The notes beneath the pieces were generated by a model. It ran no database searches and was not told the DNA's origin. It saw nothing but the letters and a program-made list of their open reading frames with translations. This document shows, one piece after another, positions 32,595-33,287 of a DNA stretch of 33,287 nt. A program made the translations under genes and the position numbers. The stretch comes from CAYZQH01 sp050300015 (lineage in GTDB: Bacteria; Pseudomonadota; Gammaproteobacteria; Pseudomonadales; Cellvibrionaceae): NCBI GenBank assembly GCA_050300015.1, contig JBNKWZ010000030.1, forward strand, positions 1-33,287, given 5' to 3'. Position 1 is the first letter of the stretch; every line of letters starts with the position of its first letter.

Positions 32595-33169
32595 AACGGT
32601 ATTTCTCTGTATTGGTGTATTGCAATACTAATACACCACCTGCGATTTTGCACTTATTTTTATATCGATTAGGTAACCTTTAGCCAAAGCCCGGTCCCGG
32701 AGTCTTCAGGGTGTTCTTAATCGTCTGAGACCTCATGTTTGCCGAAATTTTGCCCTTTTTCGCCGCTGTGAAACCGCACTGCAGTCATCCGTGGAGGCCA
32801 AGACACTAGCGGAACCCAAGCCTATCCTGAGGATTTTCGTGCCATAGGGGGGGGAGGGGTGGGGTAGAAGTTTAGGCGAAAACGTGAGAGTCATAGTATA
32901 TGGCTTAACTTTGATTTAAGCTTGATCCTTTTGGGTTGCTAGGATTTAATCAGGTTATTAAGCGACAGCGTCAATGGGTTGGAGCAGAACTAGGCTGGTC
33001 AATTCCGTCTTTCGAGGCGGTTGATTTGCGCGCCATGGGTTAATCCTTTGATTGGTCGAAGTTTTTTCCAGCGGCCTTGGGTGTCTTTCGTGAAACACGG
33101 AATGTTTCCGTATTTGAAACAGGGATTAATTCCGTCTAATAAGACTGTTAAATATCAAAAGAGTAAAAC
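32595..33169. other. 575-base gap between the GntR operon and the right-end gene
   Basis: It contains the GntR operator candidate (32614-32637). Further right are an imperfect stem near 33001-33029 followed by GCGCGCC and GGGTTAAT, resembling the palindromic elements at 4940 and 15357, and a small hairpin ACGGAA-TGT-TTCCGT (33097-33111). AATTCCGTCT occurs twice (33001-33010 and 33128-33137). No gene is seen; two promoters pointing outward probably lie here. Confidence 0.4.
32614..32637. promoter_or_regulatory. Palindromic operator candidate for the GntR regulator
   Basis: GGTGTATT (32614-32621) and AATACACC (32630-32637) are perfect 8-base inverted arms. Inside them, GTATTGCAATAC (32617-32628) is itself a perfect 12-base palindrome, so three AATAC-type half-sites are packed in 24 bases. 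It lies 20 bases before the TTG start of the regulator, a typical place for autorepression by the YtrA subfamily. Confidence 0.7.
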
Positions 33170-33287
33170 ATGAAGCAATTAAAAAAAGATGTGAAAAATG
33201 GAATTTCGAAATCAGAAGCATTTCAGAGCTATTGTGATCGTGACGGAGATCCTAAGAAAGGATCGCGTTACCTCGCATCTATTCCTG
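33170..33287 (+). CDS. 5' end of an unrecognised gene (partial)
   Basis: An ATG at 33170 opens a frame that is free of stops to the window edge (39 complete codons). The product starts MKQLKKDVKNGISKSEAFQS and is polar and basic, with no signal peptide. A weak GAG lies about eight bases upstream. It is AT-rich compared with the neighbouring genes. No family is recognised. Confidence 0.5.
   Translation, partial: MKQLKKDVKNGISKSEAFQSYCDRDGDPKKGSRYLASIP

Overview
This window most likely comes from a free-living, probably marine gammaproteobacterium of the Cellvibrionales type (relatives of Teredinibacter, Saccharophagus, Simiduia). That placement is an inference. It rests on exported lipoproteins with long poly-serine linkers, a malectin-domain lipoprotein, a DUF1592/DUF1552 pair, and core genes (fnr, lpxO, cobB, mnmC, fldB, mioC, rdgC, ygiQ) that closely resemble gammaproteobacterial forms. 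I see no phage, insertion-sequence transposase, CRISPR array, rRNA or tRNA. A gene tail at bases 1-131 and a gene start at 33170 run off the two ends.

Left third (1-8400): surface lipoproteins and signalling in repeat-rich DNA. The first is a lipoprotein built from three tandem copper-only superoxide-dismutase-like domains (856-2127). It is followed by an OmpR-type response regulator and its histidine kinase (2427-4690, ATGA overlap). Next come a lipoprotein with an internal duplication (5541-6500) and a poly-serine lipoprotein with a malectin-like sugar-binding domain (7136-8398). The spaces between them hold diverged copies of intergenic repeats.

Middle (8766-18690): on the minus strand lie an N2227/carnosine-N-methyltransferase-like enzyme with a zinc ribbon, a possible 38-residue membrane protein, a Tat-exported DUF1552 protein, and a large di-heme DUF1592-type lipoprotein with a sugar-binding-like insertion. 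After a 1.2 kb gene-free stretch full of repeats come several small exported or unknown proteins and an OmpA-family lipoprotein that ends in a clear terminator.

Right half (18743-32594): mostly housekeeping. On the minus strand lpxO and cobB are joined stop-to-start. They are followed by a HemN-like protein that has lost its radical-SAM cysteines, then by fnr (own sigma70-like promoter) and a DUF4202 gene 13 bases behind it. Further right, mioC, fldB and mnmC overlap as one operon, with comFB downstream and rdgC upstream. The radical-SAM gene ygiQ diverges from rdgC. A GntR (YtrA-type) regulator, an ABC ATPase and a membrane permease form a tightly overlapping operon with a strong palindromic operator candidate in front.

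The most unusual items are the triple copper-only SOD-repeat lipoprotein, the cluster-less HemN relative beside fnr, the sugar-binding-like domain inserted into the DUF1592 protein, and a family of palindromic intergenic elements whose stems differ in sequence but keep their pairing.
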